A DNA stretch of 33,805 bases from Alphaproteobacteria bacterium. GTDB taxonomy: Bacteria > Pseudomonadota > Alphaproteobacteria > Sphingomonadales > Sphingomonadaceae. Positions 25,385 to 33,805 of this stretch are shown in pieces. The notes below the pieces were generated by a model, which saw nothing but the letters and a program-made list of their open reading frames with translations, did no database searches and was not told the DNA's origin. Every line of letters begins with the position of its first letter. Within the stretch, counting starts at the first letter, position 1. The stretch covers positions 1-33,805 of the forward strand of contig JAHJWA010000108.1 in NCBI GenBank assembly GCA_018828205.1, in the 5' to 3' direction. The position numbers and the translations under genes were made by a program.

Positions 25385-26506
25385 GTGCGCCGTTTGTCCG
25401 AAATCGAACGCAAGTTGCAGTTTGCCAAGGATGGTTTCGGCGAGGCCGCTTTGGGTCTGCTCGGCTGGACGGAAGCGATGGCGCGGTTCGCCGATTCCGT
25501 CGGTTCGCGAACGGGCCAACTGATCGGCATCGGATCGCAAGTCGCTCTGCCATTCAACATCATGACCGAGATGCCGCCGGAGGCTGGAGCGGAATTCGAA
25601 CGGGTCGGCGGCGGCGATCCATGGATCAATTCCCGCGTCCGCGCCGGCATAGCGGCGCCCGAGCTGGCCCTGCGCGACGATGCGGACTTCACCATCGAAC
25701 AGGATCGGCAAAGAGGACCCGAATTCGGAGACTGGAAGGATCGCCACCGGATCGGCTATTCCTGCATCACCAATCTGGTGAAGAACGATCGTTTCCTGAT
25801 CGGTCTCGGTGCTCTCCATGACCGCTCGCAGGAGCCGATGGGTTCGGAGGAAAAGCGGGCGTTTCTAGAACTCGCATTCTCGCTGCGCGATGCGATACGG
25901 CTTCAGCTTTCGCTGGAAGGCCAGGAAGCCAAACTCGTCGCGCGAACCTTCGACGCGATCGACAAACCAGTGTTCGTGTGCGGGCCGGACGGATTGATTT
26001 CCGGCATGTCGCAGCCGGCGGCCGAGTTGGTGAAGGAGGGCCGGTGGCTGACCAGCCGTCAGGACCGACTGGTACTCAAGGACGCGAATGCGCAGGGCGA
26101 ACTCGCGCGGGTGATGGTAGAGACGATCTTTCCGGTTCGCTTCATGCCGGGCAAGCCCAACGATTCCGTCTTAACCCGCGACGAGGACGGCTACCCGCTC
26201 TATCTGGAAATCACGCCCTTCCCGATGATTCACGAAGTTCCCCTGCGGGCTTCGGCCCTGGTGATCGCCTACCCGCCCAAGCAGCGCGAGTTGAGATGTG
26301 CCGCCATCGCGCGGGCGATCTATCGGCTCACGCCGACCGAGGCCGTGATAGCCTCCTACCTCGTCTCCGGAAAAAGTCTGGATACCATCGCGGATCTCTG
26401 CGGGATCGGTCGAGGAACGGTGCGGACCCATCTCAAACGCACCTTCGACAAGACGGGCGCCCGCAGCCAAGTCGGCTTGGTGGCGCTACTCAATTCGACA
26501 ATGTGA
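25385..26506 (+). CDS. LuxR-type helix-turn-helix transcriptional regulator
   Basis: GTG start; C-terminal YRLTPTEAVIASYLVSGKSLDTIADLCGIGRGTVRTHLKRTFDKTGARSQVGLVALL; long N-terminal sensor-like region. Confidence 0.9.
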   Translation: MRRLSEIERKLQFAKDGFGEAALGLLGWTEAMARFADSVGSRTGQLIGIGSQVALPFNIMTEMPPEAGAEFERVGGGDPWINSRVRAGIAAPELALRDDADFTIEQDRQRGPEFGDWKDRHRIGYSCITNLVKNDRFLIGLGALHDRSQEPMGSEEKRAFLELAFSLRDAIRLQLSLEGQEAKLVARTFDAIDKPVFVCGPDGLISGMSQPAAELVKEGRWLTSRQDRLVLKDANAQGELARVMVETIFPVRFMPGKPNDSVLTRDEDGYPLYLEITPFPMIHEVPLRASALVIAYPPKQRELRCAAIARAIYRLTPTEAVIASYLVSGKSLDTIADLCGIGRGTVRTHLKRTFDKTGARSQVGLVALLNSTM

Positions 26507-26525
26507 CGCCTGATCTCTCTTGCCT

Positions 26526-26546
26526 TTCGGACCGCAATCGGTCGAA
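26526..26546. terminator. stem-loop after the LuxR-type gene
   Basis: TTC(g)GACCG-CAAT-CGGTCGAA, 20 nt after the stop; no T-tract. Confidence 0.35.
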
Positions 26547-26926
26547 TCCACCAAGGCGTGGACGCTGATCCAATTGCCTAGCAGGAGGCCTTCAACGCTA
26601 TACTTTACGCATAGCAAAAGACCGCAGGATTTGGGGCGCTAAGCGGACATGCCGGTTCCCTGCCCGGGACGTCCACCAGGTACTCGGCGCTTCCGAATTG
26701 AGATGTCTCGGGTAGTCCAACCAAGCGGTCATGCAGGAGCCTGATTTACCCCCCGTCAGAAGGCACAAGATCGGCGAACGCCCGAGCCTCCTCGTTTCTG
26801 TAGAGCTGTGGAGACGCCCTCCCCCGCCCTTGCCCGAATCCACCCACCGAGTGTATCCGGGACTTGTACCGGGCAATTGAGTACACCAACGTTCTCAATC
26901 ACTTAATGCAAGGCAATTTTGGCCGG

Positions 26927-26946
26927 GTCCCCTGCCACTCCAGCCA
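26927..26946 (+). repeat. near copy of tRNA-Gln 3' end (possible att remnant)
   Basis: GTCCCCTGCCACTCCAGCCA versus GATCCCTGCCACCCCAGCCA at 5931..5950: 17/20 identical, 16/17 over the 3' part, same strand. Confidence 0.5.
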
Positions 26947-26961
26947 GCTTCGACGAGCCCT

Positions 26962-27855
26962 TTGGTGCACGAAGCCCGCTCGGCCCAGCAAGCGAGGTGT
27001 TCCATTCTCGACCGTCTCAAAGTACTGCCGCAATATCTGCTGCCCAAGCAGGCGCTTACGCTTCTGGCCGGACGGGTTGCGGGAGCCCGCGGGGGCGCGC
27101 GGACGACGCGGCTGATCCGCTGGTTTGCCCGAAAATACGGCGTCGATATGGACGAGGCCGAGAATGCGGACGTCGCCAGCTATCCCACCTTCAACGACTT
27201 TTTCACCCGCGCGCTGAAACCCGGCGTCCGGCCGATTGCGGAGGCGGATTTCACCTCTCCGGTCGATGGCACGATCAGCCAGTTCGGCGCCATCGACGAT
27301 CATCACATGCTGCAGGCCAAGGGGCACCGCTTTACCACCACCGAGCTGGTCGGGGGCGACGCGGCGCTCGCGGCGCGGTTCCGGCATGGCAGTTTCGCCA
27401 ATCTCTACCTTTCCCCCAAGGACTATCATCGCCTGCACATGCCCTGCGAGGGCAGGCTGACGCGGATGATCCACGTGCCGGGAGCGCTGTTTTCGGTGAA
27501 CCCGGTGACCGCGCGCGGCGTACCCAACCTCTTCGCGCGCAACGAACGCGTCGTCTGCGTGTTCGAATCGCCCCAGCACGGTCGCTTCGTCATGGTACTG
27601 GTGGGGGCGACCATCGTCGGCAGCATGGCGACCGTGTGGCACGGGGTGGTCAACCCCAAGCGCAGCGGCAGGCTGGCCGAATGGACCTATTCCGACCAGG
27701 ATATCGTCCTTGCGCAGGGCGAGGAAATGGGGCGGTTCCTGCTGGGCTCTACCATCGTGATGCTGTTCGAACCCGATGTCATAGAGTTCGACACCGGCTG
27801 GAAACCCGAGCGCCCGGTGCGGCTTGGCGAACGCATGGGCGTGGCTCCGGCCTAG
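26962..27855 (+). CDS. psd: phosphatidylserine decarboxylase proenzyme
   Basis: LDRLKVLPQYLLPKQALTLLAGRVAG...YPTFNDFFTRALKPGVRPI..SPVDGTISQFGAI...LYLSPKDYHRLHMPCEGRLTRMIHVPG; cleavage motif LLGSTIVMLFE. Start (TTG 26962 or GTG 26965) uncertain. Confidence 0.93.
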   Translation: MVHEARSAQQARCSILDRLKVLPQYLLPKQALTLLAGRVAGARGGARTTRLIRWFARKYGVDMDEAENADVASYPTFNDFFTRALKPGVRPIAEADFTSPVDGTISQFGAIDDHHMLQAKGHRFTTTELVGGDAALAARFRHGSFANLYLSPKDYHRLHMPCEGRLTRMIHVPGALFSVNPVTARGVPNLFARNERVVCVFESPQHGRFVMVLVGATIVGSMATVWHGVVNPKRSGRLAEWTYSDQDIVLAQGEEMGRFLLGSTIVMLFEPDVIEFDTGWKPERPVRLGERMGVAPA

Positions 27856-27972
27856 CCCGGCGTTTTGCGCCTTCGCCTGCGCCCCGGCGCAAAGCTCGCC
27901 GAGGGCGAAGAGGTGACAGAATCACAGCGCTATGGCACCAGCCGCCGGGCGTTTTCCATTGGGAGTGACTTG

Positions 27973-29763
27973 ATGCGTCGCATGGCTTTGCCGTTGCTGT
28001 TGGTTGCGAGCGGGCTCGCCGGCTGCGCCCAAAGTGCGATCCCGGAAGGGATGCCGGCGAGCGCGGACGCGCTGCCGCAGTCTCCCCCGGTGGAGGTGGC
28101 GCTGATCGCCTTCAACGATTTCCACGGCAATCTGCAGCCGCCGCGCCGTACGGTGACCCATGCGACAGCGACAGGTGAAGCGGTCCCGGTGCCCGCGGGC
28201 GGCGCGGCCTATTTCGCTTCGGCGATCGCGGCGGCACGCGCGCGCTATCCCAACAGCCTGGTCGTTTCCGCGGGGGACCTGATCGGCGCCTCGCCGCTGA
28301 TGTCGAGCCTGTTTCTGGACGAGCCGACCATCCACGCGATGAATCTCATCGGGCTGGATTTCAACGCCGTGGGCAATCACGAATTCGACCGCGGCCGGGA
28401 GGAATTGCTGCGGCTCGACCGGGGCGGCTGCGAGCAGCACACGCCGCGCGAGCCCTGCGCGGTGGATGCCGATTTCCGCGGCGCCGAGTTCGGGTTCCTC
28501 GCGGCGAACGTGATCACCGAAAATGGCGAGACGCTGCTCCCGCCCTATGCGATCCGCAGCTTCGGCAGCGGACCCGCGGCGGTCCAGGTCGCGGTGATCG
28601 GGATGACGCTGGAGGGCACCCCCTCGGTGGTCACGCCCGACGGGGTCGCGGGGCTCGCTTTCCGCGACGAGGCGGACACGGTGAACGCGCTGGTGCCGCG
28701 TCTCAGGGACGAGGGCGCGGATGCGATCGTGGTTCTGGTCCATGAAGGGCTGACCTCGCCCAACGCCTATGACGAAAAGACCTGCGACGGCCTCAGCGGG
28801 GACCTCATGCCGGTGCTCGAGCGGCTTTCTCCGGATGTCGATGTGGTCATCTCGGGCCACACCCACAACGCCTATATCTGCGACTTTGCCGAACTGGATC
28901 CGCAGCGCCCGTTCCTGGTGACCAGCGGCGGCCAATACGGCACACTGCTGACCGAGATCGAACTCAGCGTCGATCCGGTCCGCGGCGTGGTGACGCGCAG
29001 CGCGCGCAACCATATCGTCCAGTCCGAAGGTTTTGCGAACTCGGGCGGAGCGGTCGAGCCGACCGATGCCGTGCCTCGCTACGCGGCCGATCCGCGGGTC
29101 GCGGCGCTGGTGGAACGCTATCGCGCGGCGGCGGAACCCCGCGCGGCGCGGGTCATCGGCAGCCTCGGCGGCCCCGCCCCGACCAGCCGGACCCGATCGG
29201 GCGAGCAGGTGCTCGGCAATCTGATCGCGGACGCTCAGCTCGCCGCGACCAGCGGTCCCGAACGGGGCGGCGCGCAGATCGCCTTCATGAATTCGGGCGG
29301 AGTGCGCGCCGAAATCGTGCCGGCGGATGATGGCGCGGTCAGCTATGGGCAATTGTTCGCCGCCCAGCCCTTCGGCAACACGCTGGTGGTCAAGAGCTTC
29401 ACCGGACGCCAGATTCTGCAATTGCTCGAACAGCAGTTCGCGAGCGGTTCCAATTCGGTCGAACAGCCCAATCTGCTGCTGCCCTCGAAAGGGTTCAGCT
29501 ATGGCTACGATCTGCGCCGTCCGGCGGGGCTGCGGATCATCGATGCGCGGCTCGACGGGGAAGCTCTGCAGGAAACCAAGCTCTACCGCGTCACGACCAA
29601 CAGCTTTCTCGCCAGCGGGGGCGACAATTTCACGATCCTGCGCGAGGGCGTCGACCAGCTTGGCGGGCCGCAGGACGTCGATGCGCTCGAAGCCTATATC
29701 CTCGCCAATCCCGGCCTGATCCCGCCCTCCGGGAATCGCATCCGGAACCTCGCCGCCGACTGA
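27973..29763 (+). CDS. bifunctional metallophosphatase/5'-nucleotidase, lipoprotein
   Basis: Likely start MRRMALPLLLVASGLAGCAQ (lipobox LAGC) inside ORF 27865..29763; VALIAFNDFHGNLQP, VVSAGDLIGASPLMSSLF, NAVGNHEFDRG, VVISGHTHNAYIC, MNSGGVRAEI; C-terminal 5'-nucleotidase domain. Confidence 0.93.
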   Translation: MRRMALPLLLVASGLAGCAQSAIPEGMPASADALPQSPPVEVALIAFNDFHGNLQPPRRTVTHATATGEAVPVPAGGAAYFASAIAAARARYPNSLVVSAGDLIGASPLMSSLFLDEPTIHAMNLIGLDFNAVGNHEFDRGREELLRLDRGGCEQHTPREPCAVDADFRGAEFGFLAANVITENGETLLPPYAIRSFGSGPAAVQVAVIGMTLEGTPSVVTPDGVAGLAFRDEADTVNALVPRLRDEGADAIVVLVHEGLTSPNAYDEKTCDGLSGDLMPVLERLSPDVDVVISGHTHNAYICDFAELDPQRPFLVTSGGQYGTLLTEIELSVDPVRGVVTRSARNHIVQSEGFANSGGAVEPTDAVPRYAADPRVAALVERYRAAAEPRAARVIGSLGGPAPTSRTRSGEQVLGNLIADAQLAATSGPERGGAQIAFMNSGGVRAEIVPADDGAVSYGQLFAAQPFGNTLVVKSFTGRQILQLLEQQFASGSNSVEQPNLLLPSKGFSYGYDLRRPAGLRIIDARLDGEALQETKLYRVTTNSFLASGGDNFTILREGVDQLGGPQDVDALEAYILANPGLIPPSGNRIRNLAAD

Positions 29764-29794
29764 ACACGGCCGCCCGCGAGGGCCGGGGAAATGT

Positions 29795-29810
29795 CGCCGC
29801 TTGGGCGGCG
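29795..29810. terminator. stem-loop between converging nucleotidase and PAS-GGDEF-EAL genes
   Basis: CGCCGC-TTGG-GCGGCG; no T-tract. Confidence 0.35.
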
Positions 29811-29927
29811 CCCGGCGATCGATTGACCGCGACGCGGTATCCCGCCCCTGGCTGGTTGACGAGCAGCCGCGCGGTGGATCCGATCGCTTGAAGGGGTTGC
29901 TGCAGCGAGGACGGTACCGCCGCGCCG

Positions 29928-32768
29928 TCAAGCCACGAGGCGCGCCGGTCTCCTTATGATCTGCGGGATCCTGCACGCCTCGACCGCCCGGCCGTAGTAA
30001 TAGCCCTGGCCGAAGCGGCATCCCTCCTCGATCAGCAGGCGCTTCTGCAACTCGGTCTCGACGCCTTCGGCGACCACATCGATCCCGAGGTTGCGCGCCA
30101 GATCGATGACCGCCGAGACGATGGCGCGCGCTCCCTGATCGACGTCGATCCGGTCGACGAAGGAGCGGTCGATCTTGACCACGTCCACGGGGAAGTCGCG
30201 CAGGTGGGAGAGAGAGGAGTGGCCGGTCCCGAAATCGTCCAGCGCGATCCGGATGCCGCCTTCGTTGAGAAGGCCCAGAGCGCGCCCGACGATATCGGAG
30301 CCGCGGTTGAGGAAGACATGCTCGGTCACTTCGATCTCGATGAGCGCCGGCGGGATGGAATACTCGGCGATCCGCCCGAACAGCCGTTCGGCGAAATCGT
30401 CGCGGAGGAACTCGGCAGGAGCGGCGTTGATCGACACGCGCCCCACCGCAAGCCCCTGATCGAGCCAGCTTCTCAGATCGCCCATGACCTTGCGTTGCAT
30501 AAGCTCGCCGATCTTCGCTGCGAGCTCGTAATCCTTGAACGCTTCGCCGACCGTATCGGGCGATTGCAGCCCGCGCGAGGAATGGCGCCAGCGCAGCAGC
30601 GCCTCCATTCCCACGATCCGCCCCGTCACCAGCTCCACCTTCGGCTGGTAGTGCGGCACAACCGATTCCGCGGTGATGCCGACGCGGGCCACGCTTAGTT
30701 GCGATGCCGCGATCTGCGCCTCTTCGCGCAGATGGCTGTGGAACATCCGCACCCCGCCCCGCCCGCTGTCCTTGAGCGCGTAAAGCGCGATATCCGCGAT
30801 CTTGAGCAGTTCATTGGCGTTATCGGCATCGCGCGGGAACACCGCGCCGCCCAGGCTCGCTCCGGCGCTGATATAGCGCCCGTCGAACTGGACCGGATGT
30901 CTCAGCGATTCGACGATGGCGTGGCCGGTCCCGAGCGGATTGATCCTGCCTTCGGCGACCTCGATAATGACCGCGAATTCATCGCCTCCCAGCCGGGCGA
31001 CGAAATCGTCGGGACCGATCGCATCGCGCAGGCGCTGGGCGAAGACGGTCAGGAGATGGTCGCCGGCTACATGGCCGAGCGTGTCGTTGACATGCTTGAA
31101 GTGATCGAGATCGAGCAGCAGCAAGGCAACCTCGCCCCCGGATCGCCGATTGCGCTGCGTCGCCTCGCGCAGATGCGTTTCGAACGCCCGGCGATTGGGC
31201 AGGCCGGTGAGATCGTCGTGCTCGCTCGCCCATTTCAGCTGCCGAGCGGTCTCGCGTTGCGCCGTGATGTCGCGCGAGACCGAGAGCAGGCGGGTGACGG
31301 TGCCCCGCTCGTCCTTGATCGGCGTGACGACCACATCCCACCATTTCGGCACCCCGGAGCCAGTGGGGCAAAACCCGCTGAAGCGCGACACCCGGTCGCA
31401 AAGCGCCAGATCCAGCGCCTCCTGAACCGCTGTCCGCCCCTCCGGCGGCCACAGCGAGGTCCAGTCCCGGCCCTGAACCGAAGCCAGCGTTCCCAGTTCC
31501 TTTGCCCTGAGACCGGGCCCGTTGATGAATTCGAGCGTACCGTCCGCGCGGATGATCTTGATGCAATCCGCGCTCGATTCCAGCACGCTTTCCTGAAGCC
31601 GCTGGCTCTCGACCAGCGCAGCCTGCGCATGGATCCGGTCGTGGATATCGGTGCAGGTTCCGTACCAGCGGACGATTTCGTTGCGATCGTCGCGTTCGGG
31701 CCAGGCGCGCCCCAGGACCCAGCGATATTCACCCGTATGGTGGCGCAGGCGGTACTCGATCTCGTAGATTTCGCCGGTCGCCAGCGAATGCCGCCAGCGC
31801 GCCCAGGCGCGCTCGAAATCGTCGGTATGGATGGTGCCGTTCCACCCCGGCCCCTGGGTCGAGCCATCGGTGATACCGGTGAAGGCATACCAGAAGCGGC
31901 TGTAATAATCGCCATATCCATCCGGCCGGGTGGACCACACCATCTGGGGAATGTGATCCAGCGTCTTCCTGAACTGGACTTCGCGTTCCCGGATCGCATC
32001 CTCCTTGGTCTTGCGATCGTCGATATTGCGAAAGAACACGGTGATGCCGCCGCCCTCGATCGGGGCGGCATGGGCTTCGTACCAATGGTTCAGCGCCGGA
32101 ACAAAGGCCTCGCACGTCGAAGCTTGACGCTGGTCCATCGTCTCCTGGAAGGCCTCCCAGAACGGGCCGTGTTCCAGCTTCGGGAAGGCCTCGAGGAGAT
32201 GCCTGCCCAGAAGCGTCTCACCCCCCGACAGCTCGTCTTGGGCGCGAGTGTTGAGATAGGTGAATTCCCAGTCCCGATCGAGGCTGAACACGCAATCCGA
32301 AGTGTTCTCGAGCACCTGGGCCAGACGGCTCGCATAGTCGTCGGCGACGCGGCGTGCCTCGGCGCTGGCCTCGCGCAGCTTTTGTTCTTCGCTTACGTCG
32401 GCGATCATGCCTTCGAGGAACAGCGCCGCTCCGTCCGCCCCGTAAACTGCCTGGCCCTGCTCCCGCACCCAGCGGGTCTCACCCGAGCGATGCGTCATCC
32501 GATAGGTCACCGAGAATGGCTGCCCGCTCTCGATCGCTTGCTCGACCTGCTGCTCGGTTTGAAGCACATCCGCAGGGTGTATGAGACGCGCCCAGCCCAT
32601 GCTGATAAGGGCCTCGGCGGGAAACCCGGTCAATTCCTCCACGCCCTGGCTGACATAGATCATCCGCCACGGAGCCCTCACCTCGGAGCGATAGAAGGTG
32701 CCCGAAAGGATATTGAGCAGGGATTCGAATTCGCGCTGCTTGCCCTCGGGAGCGGCGATCTGGCTCAC
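29928..32768 (-). CDS. PAS (multiple) - GGDEF - EAL c-di-GMP turnover protein, copy 2
   Basis: Co-linear with copy 1 from FESLLNILSGTFYRSEVRAPWRMIYVSQGVEELTG to the C-terminus; VARLGGDEFAVIIE (GPDD in place of RxxD), GMEALLRWR, IEIEVTEHVF, ALDDFGTGHSSLSHLRDFPVDVVKIDRSFV. Confidence 0.94.
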   Translation of the reverse strand: MSQIAAPEGKQREFESLLNILSGTFYRSEVRAPWRMIYVSQGVEELTGFPAEALISMGWARLIHPADVLQTEQQVEQAIESGQPFSVTYRMTHRSGETRWVREQGQAVYGADGAALFLEGMIADVSEEQKLREASAEARRVADDYASRLAQVLENTSDCVFSLDRDWEFTYLNTRAQDELSGGETLLGRHLLEAFPKLEHGPFWEAFQETMDQRQASTCEAFVPALNHWYEAHAAPIEGGGITVFFRNIDDRKTKEDAIREREVQFRKTLDHIPQMVWSTRPDGYGDYYSRFWYAFTGITDGSTQGPGWNGTIHTDDFERAWARWRHSLATGEIYEIEYRLRHHTGEYRWVLGRAWPERDDRNEIVRWYGTCTDIHDRIHAQAALVESQRLQESVLESSADCIKIIRADGTLEFINGPGLRAKELGTLASVQGRDWTSLWPPEGRTAVQEALDLALCDRVSRFSGFCPTGSGVPKWWDVVVTPIKDERGTVTRLLSVSRDITAQRETARQLKWASEHDDLTGLPNRRAFETHLREATQRNRRSGGEVALLLLDLDHFKHVNDTLGHVAGDHLLTVFAQRLRDAIGPDDFVARLGGDEFAVIIEVAEGRINPLGTGHAIVESLRHPVQFDGRYISAGASLGGAVFPRDADNANELLKIADIALYALKDSGRGGVRMFHSHLREEAQIAASQLSVARVGITAESVVPHYQPKVELVTGRIVGMEALLRWRHSSRGLQSPDTVGEAFKDYELAAKIGELMQRKVMGDLRSWLDQGLAVGRVSINAAPAEFLRDDFAERLFGRIAEYSIPPALIEIEVTEHVFLNRGSDIVGRALGLLNEGGIRIALDDFGTGHSSLSHLRDFPVDVVKIDRSFVDRIDVDQGARAIVSAVIDLARNLGIDVVAEGVETELQKRLLIEEGCRFGQGYYYGRAVEACRIPQIIRRPARLVA

Positions 32769-33059
32769 TGCAGGCGCCGTGGAAAAATCCGGTGCCGACA
32801 GGCGATCGTCGGCCCCGCCTGCGCCCTATGCCCCGCCCCCGTCGCGATCGGGATGTTCGTCGCCGAACCAGGGGGGCCATGTTTCCAGAAAAAAATACCT
32901 TCCTCGGAGCGCAACTCGCGGTCGCGCATGCTCCCGGCCATGTAGCCGGAGCCCGGTAAACAGAGCGTTTAATTGCACACAGCCGTCAAACGGCCGGAGC
33001 GATCACTAACTCTATGATAGAGCCTTGAATATAGCCCAATCGGGCGACACGTAACACCG

Positions 33060-33114
33060 CGAAAGAAGCGCCCGCTTCAGCGGTGTAGAGGCGGGTTCGC
33101 TTCGGCCTCTTTCG
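33060..33114 (-). terminator. long compound stem-loop just after the receiver gene
   Basis: CGAAAGA/TCTTTCG outer stem with AAGCG-CCCGC / GCGGG-tt-CGCTT inner stem; directly 3' of the minus-strand stop at 33117. Confidence 0.45.
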
Positions 33115-33116
33115 AA

Positions 33117-33461
33117 CTAGTCGGAGGCGCTGCGATCGACAAACAGCCTTGTGGCCTGTTCGATATCGTCGAATCGATAGGGCTTCGGGACCACCGCCTG
33201 CGCACCGATCGAATCCGCATCCTCCAAACCGCCGGTCGCGAGAACGAAGGGAATTCGCTTGTCCTGCAGGCTCAGCGCGACCCGATCGGCCCGCTCGCCC
33301 TGCAAATTGTAATCCAGGAACGCCCCGTCGAACGAATGGGAATCCAGGGCAACGAGCGCATCGGCGACATTGGTGGAGACCAGCGGGACCTCGTGCCCCA
33401 GTTCGCAAAGCATGTCCTCGAGCAGCATGGAAATCAGAGGCTCGTCTTCGACCACAAGCAA
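33117..33461 (-). CDS. single-domain response regulator (receiver), 5' end uncertain
   Basis: LLVVEDEPLISMLLEDMLCELGHEV...GAFLDYNLQGE...IPFVLATGG...AVVPKPY: acidic pocket, phospho-Asp, Thr and Lys positions present. Only TTG/GTG starts in frame. Confidence 0.85.
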   Translation of the reverse strand: MLVVEDEPLISMLLEDMLCELGHEVPLVSTNVADALVALDSHSFDGAFLDYNLQGERADRVALSLQDKRIPFVLATGGLEDADSIGAQAVVPKPYRFDDIEQATRLFVDRSASD

Positions 33462-33566
33462 TCGCAGGATGCGCGCAGGTTCATCTGTTGCAGTCGACAG
33501 TTCGAGAATCCTTCTACCAGTGCAATATCTTCGAAAAAGAAGGCGAAGTCGTCGAATTGGACCTCG

Positions 33567-33805
33567 CTACCAATCGGTTGTCTCGCCCGGCACGCCACCG
33601 GATTGCCCTTTTTTGCAACGAACGCCGAGCTTGTCCAGAGATCGCAGCAGCCGGGCCGCATTATAGGGCTTGAGGATCAGATCGGTGCAGCGGTCGCGCA
33701 TGAAGCGGTCGCCCAGCCCGTCGTCGCTGTCGACCGCGAGCAGGATGGGGATGTCGGCATAGGCCTTGCGCAGTTCGACGGCGATCGCTTCGCCCGCCTG
33801 ACCCG
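33567..33805 (-). CDS. response regulator receiver domain, C-terminal part (5' end beyond window)
   Basis: Own translation: GQAGEAIAVELRKAYADIPILLAVDSDDGLGDRFMRDRCTDLILKPYNAARLLRSLDKLGVRCKKGQSGGVPGETTDW*; conserved ILKPY. Not in the ORF track because it is open at the edge. Confidence 0.75.
   Translation of the reverse strand, partial: GQAGEAIAVELRKAYADIPILLAVDSDDGLGDRFMRDRCTDLILKPYNAARLLRSLDKLGVRCKKGQSGGVPGETTDW

Noticed and set aside
26598-26876. 92-aa minus ORF
   Set aside because: No recognisable domain, unconvincing composition and no clear RBS; likely non-coding spacer.
5951-26926. Integrase, transposase or prophage genes that would prove mobility
   Set aside because: None recognised on either strand, so the island proposal rests only on the terminal repeats and cargo.
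26872-26946. Complete second tRNA gene ending at 26946
   Set aside because: No matching 5' acceptor strand, anticodon arm or proper T-loop (TTCRANY missing); only the 3' end resembles a tRNA.

Overview
GC-rich alphaproteobacterial DNA, most likely Sphingomonadales/Erythrobacteraceae-like judging by protein style; no taxonomy search was possible. Left part (minus strand): a truncated SAM methyltransferase, a type III PKS, glutamine-dependent NAD+ synthase and DNA topoisomerase IB. These are followed by a YghU-like glutathione transferase (+) and tRNA-Gln(UUG). From about 6.2 to 26.5 kb there is an accessory-looking segment: an ECF sigma/FecR/STN-TonB receptor/PhoD surface-signalling operon, a small zinc-ribbon-like protein, a CHASE3-GAF-GGDEF diguanylate cyclase, a PAS-GGDEF-EAL protein, an orphan 101-aa protein, a 1950-aa autotransporter and a divergent LuxR-type regulator. 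Right part: phosphatidylserine decarboxylase, a 5'-nucleotidase lipoprotein, a second very similar PAS-GGDEF-EAL protein in inverted orientation, and two receiver-domain response regulators, one cut by the window edge. Main observations: (i) a near copy of the tRNA-Gln 3' end lies about 21 kb downstream, immediately before psd, so the segment between may be an old tRNA-targeted island; (ii) a 15-bp x6 tandem array directly after the autotransporter stop repeats an in-frame TGA in every unit; (iii) an inverted pair of PAS-GGDEF-EAL paralogs flanks the adhesin-like autotransporter; (iv) a receiver gene has a possible start-proximal (GC)n frameshift. Nothing here is proven to be a new system; the island and c-di-GMP/autotransporter grouping is the best candidate for follow-up.
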